This document shows, in pieces, positions 6,133 through 6,795 of a DNA stretch of 6,795 nucleotides. The position numbers and the translations under genes were made by a program. The notes under the pieces were generated by a model, which was not told the origin of the DNA, did not search any database, and saw nothing but the letters and a program-made list of their open reading frames with translations. Position 1 is the stretch's first letter. Each line of letters starts with the position of its first letter. The DNA is from Candidatus Atribacteria bacterium 1244-E10-H5-B2 (GTDB lineage Bacteria > Atribacterota > JS1 > SB-45 > 34-128): positions 1 to 6,795 of the forward strand of contig NMQN01000847.1 in assembly GCA_003575245.1 (NCBI GenBank), given 5' to 3'.

Positions 6133-6167
6133 GCTAAGCAAAAGATCAAATGGATAAAATGAACTAG

Positions 6168-6174
6168 AGAGGAG
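6168..6174 (+). promoter_or_regulatory. Ribosome binding site of pdxT, with long spacing
   Basis: AGAGGAG ends 13 bases before the TTG at 6188, farther than usual. An in-frame TGA at 6176-6178 excludes any earlier start, and the TTG gives the conserved N-terminus MKVGVLSLQGA, so the start is well defined despite the spacing. Confidence 0.65.
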
Positions 6175-6187
6175 CTGAAGTGCAATC

Positions 6188-6754
6188 TTGAAGGTCGGAG
6201 TATTGTCCCTACAGGGAGCAGTAGAAGAACATTTAAGGATGATAAAAAGGTGTGGCTTTGAGGGAATCAAGGTAAAAACAGTTGAAGATTTGGAAAAAGT
6301 CGATAGGTTAATAATACCAGGAGGCGAAAGCACCGTTATTGCTAAATTAGCTAAGATATACGGCTTAGACCGAGAGATTGTTAAAAAAGGTAGAGAGGGT
6401 CTGCCTATATTTGGGACCTGTGCAGGCATGATTTTATTAGCAAATAAAGTTGTAGGCGATAAGCAGATAAGATTTAATTTAATTGATATTGTGGTAGAAA
6501 GAAATGCTTTTGGAAGACAGATAGATAGTTTTGAAGTTGATTTAAAAATAGAAGATTTTTCCGGAAAGCCTTTTAAAGCAGTATTTATTAGAGCTCCTTA
6601 TATCAAAAAGATAGAAAAGGAAGTTAAAGTTTTAGCTGAATTTAAGGAGAAGATTGTGATGGCTCGACAAAAAAATATATTAGTATCATCTTTTCATCCA
6701 GAATTAACTGAAGATTTAAGAGTGCATAAGTACTTTTTAAGTGAAAATTATTAG
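6188..6754 (+). CDS. pdxT: Pyridoxal 5'-phosphate synthase glutaminase subunit PdxT
   Basis: PdxT is a class I glutamine amidotransferase that hydrolyses glutamine and channels ammonia to PdxS. The 188 residues are close to the usual 185-200. Visible motifs are VLSLQGAVEEH at the N-terminus, the oxyanion-region PGGEST (44-49), the nucleophile Cys78 in GTCAGM, ERNAFGRQ (104-111), FIRAP (133-137), and the catalytic His170 and Glu172 in SFHPEL. The complete Cys-His-Glu triad predicts an active glutaminase. The start is TTG, fixed by an in-frame stop 10 bases upstream and by homology. The gene follows pdxS by 55 bases and is very likely co-transcribed. A TTG start with a distant ribosome site may lower its translation relative to PdxS, though the complex uses equal numbers; this is inference. 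A heptamer array starts inside its TAG stop. Confidence 0.98.
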   Translation: MKVGVLSLQGAVEEHLRMIKRCGFEGIKVKTVEDLEKVDRLIIPGGESTVIAKLAKIYGLDREIVKKGREGLPIFGTCAGMILLANKVVGDKQIRFNLIDIVVERNAFGRQIDSFEVDLKIEDFSGKPFKAVFIRAPYIKKIEKEVKVLAEFKEKIVMARQKNILVSSFHPELTEDLRVHKYFLSENY

Positions 6755-6795
6755 CGTACAGCGTTTAGCGTGCAGTGGATAGAATGGTATATCGT
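6753..6795. repeat. Tandem heptamer array AGCGTNN at the pdxT end, running to the window edge
   Basis: Units of 7 read AGCGTAC, AGCGTTT, AGCGTGC, then increasingly decayed AGTGGAT and AGAATGG, followed by TATATCGT. The first unit shares its AG with the pdxT stop codon. Read on the other strand the units are NNACGCT, which resembles the ATACGCA and ATACGCG register of the array at 1321, so the two may be the same repeat family in opposite orientation. The array may continue beyond the window. Confidence 0.7.

Noticed and set aside
6100..6429. Minus-strand open frame over the pdxS-pdxT junction.
   Set aside because: It overlaps two conserved genes on the other strand, has no ribosome site evident, and its product resembles nothing known.

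Overview
The window reads as ordinary chromosome from an AT-rich, probably strictly anaerobic bacterium. The anaerobic inference comes from a full-length single-chain pyruvate:ferredoxin oxidoreductase. Purine-rich Shine-Dalgarno sites precede most genes, alternative starts occur (GTG for recR, TTG for pdxT), and all coding is on the + strand. The sequence does not name the taxon. The low GC, pdxST, PFOR and tandem heptamers between genes would fit a Bacillota-like organism or an uncultured anaerobic phylum such as Atribacterota, but that is a guess.

Layout: (1) Bases 1-1039 hold the end of a gene that is probably dnaX, then ybaB/ebfC and recR, tightly spaced. This is the widely conserved dnaX-ybaB-recR replication/repair operon. 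(2) Bases 1040-1456 are a 417-base gap with no credible gene. It holds a weak terminator-like hairpin, a possible folded RNA segment, a tandem pentamer array, a purine/pyrimidine strand switch, a tandem heptamer array and an extremely AT-rich leader. (3) Bases 1457-4996 encode PFOR (nifJ/por type), which links pyruvate to acetyl-CoA and reduced ferredoxin. (4) Bases 4997-5247 hold two hairpins, a second heptamer array, a good terminator-like hairpin with a T-rich tract, and a probable promoter for the next operon. (5) Bases 5248-6754 encode pdxS and pdxT, the two subunits of PLP synthase, separated by 55 bases. (6) A third heptamer array starts in the last two bases of the pdxT stop codon and runs to, and perhaps past, the window edge.

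The three units (DNA replication/repair, central anaerobic carbon metabolism, vitamin B6 synthesis) have no obvious joint function and look like separate transcription units. All five complete proteins keep the residues expected for activity, and none looks novel. The least explained feature is the recurrence of short tandem arrays, three of them with period 7 but different unit sequences, in the intergenic spaces. They resemble in concept the heptanucleotide STRR repeats described in cyanobacteria. I see no evidence of a mobile element, CRISPR array, tRNA, rRNA or defence system.
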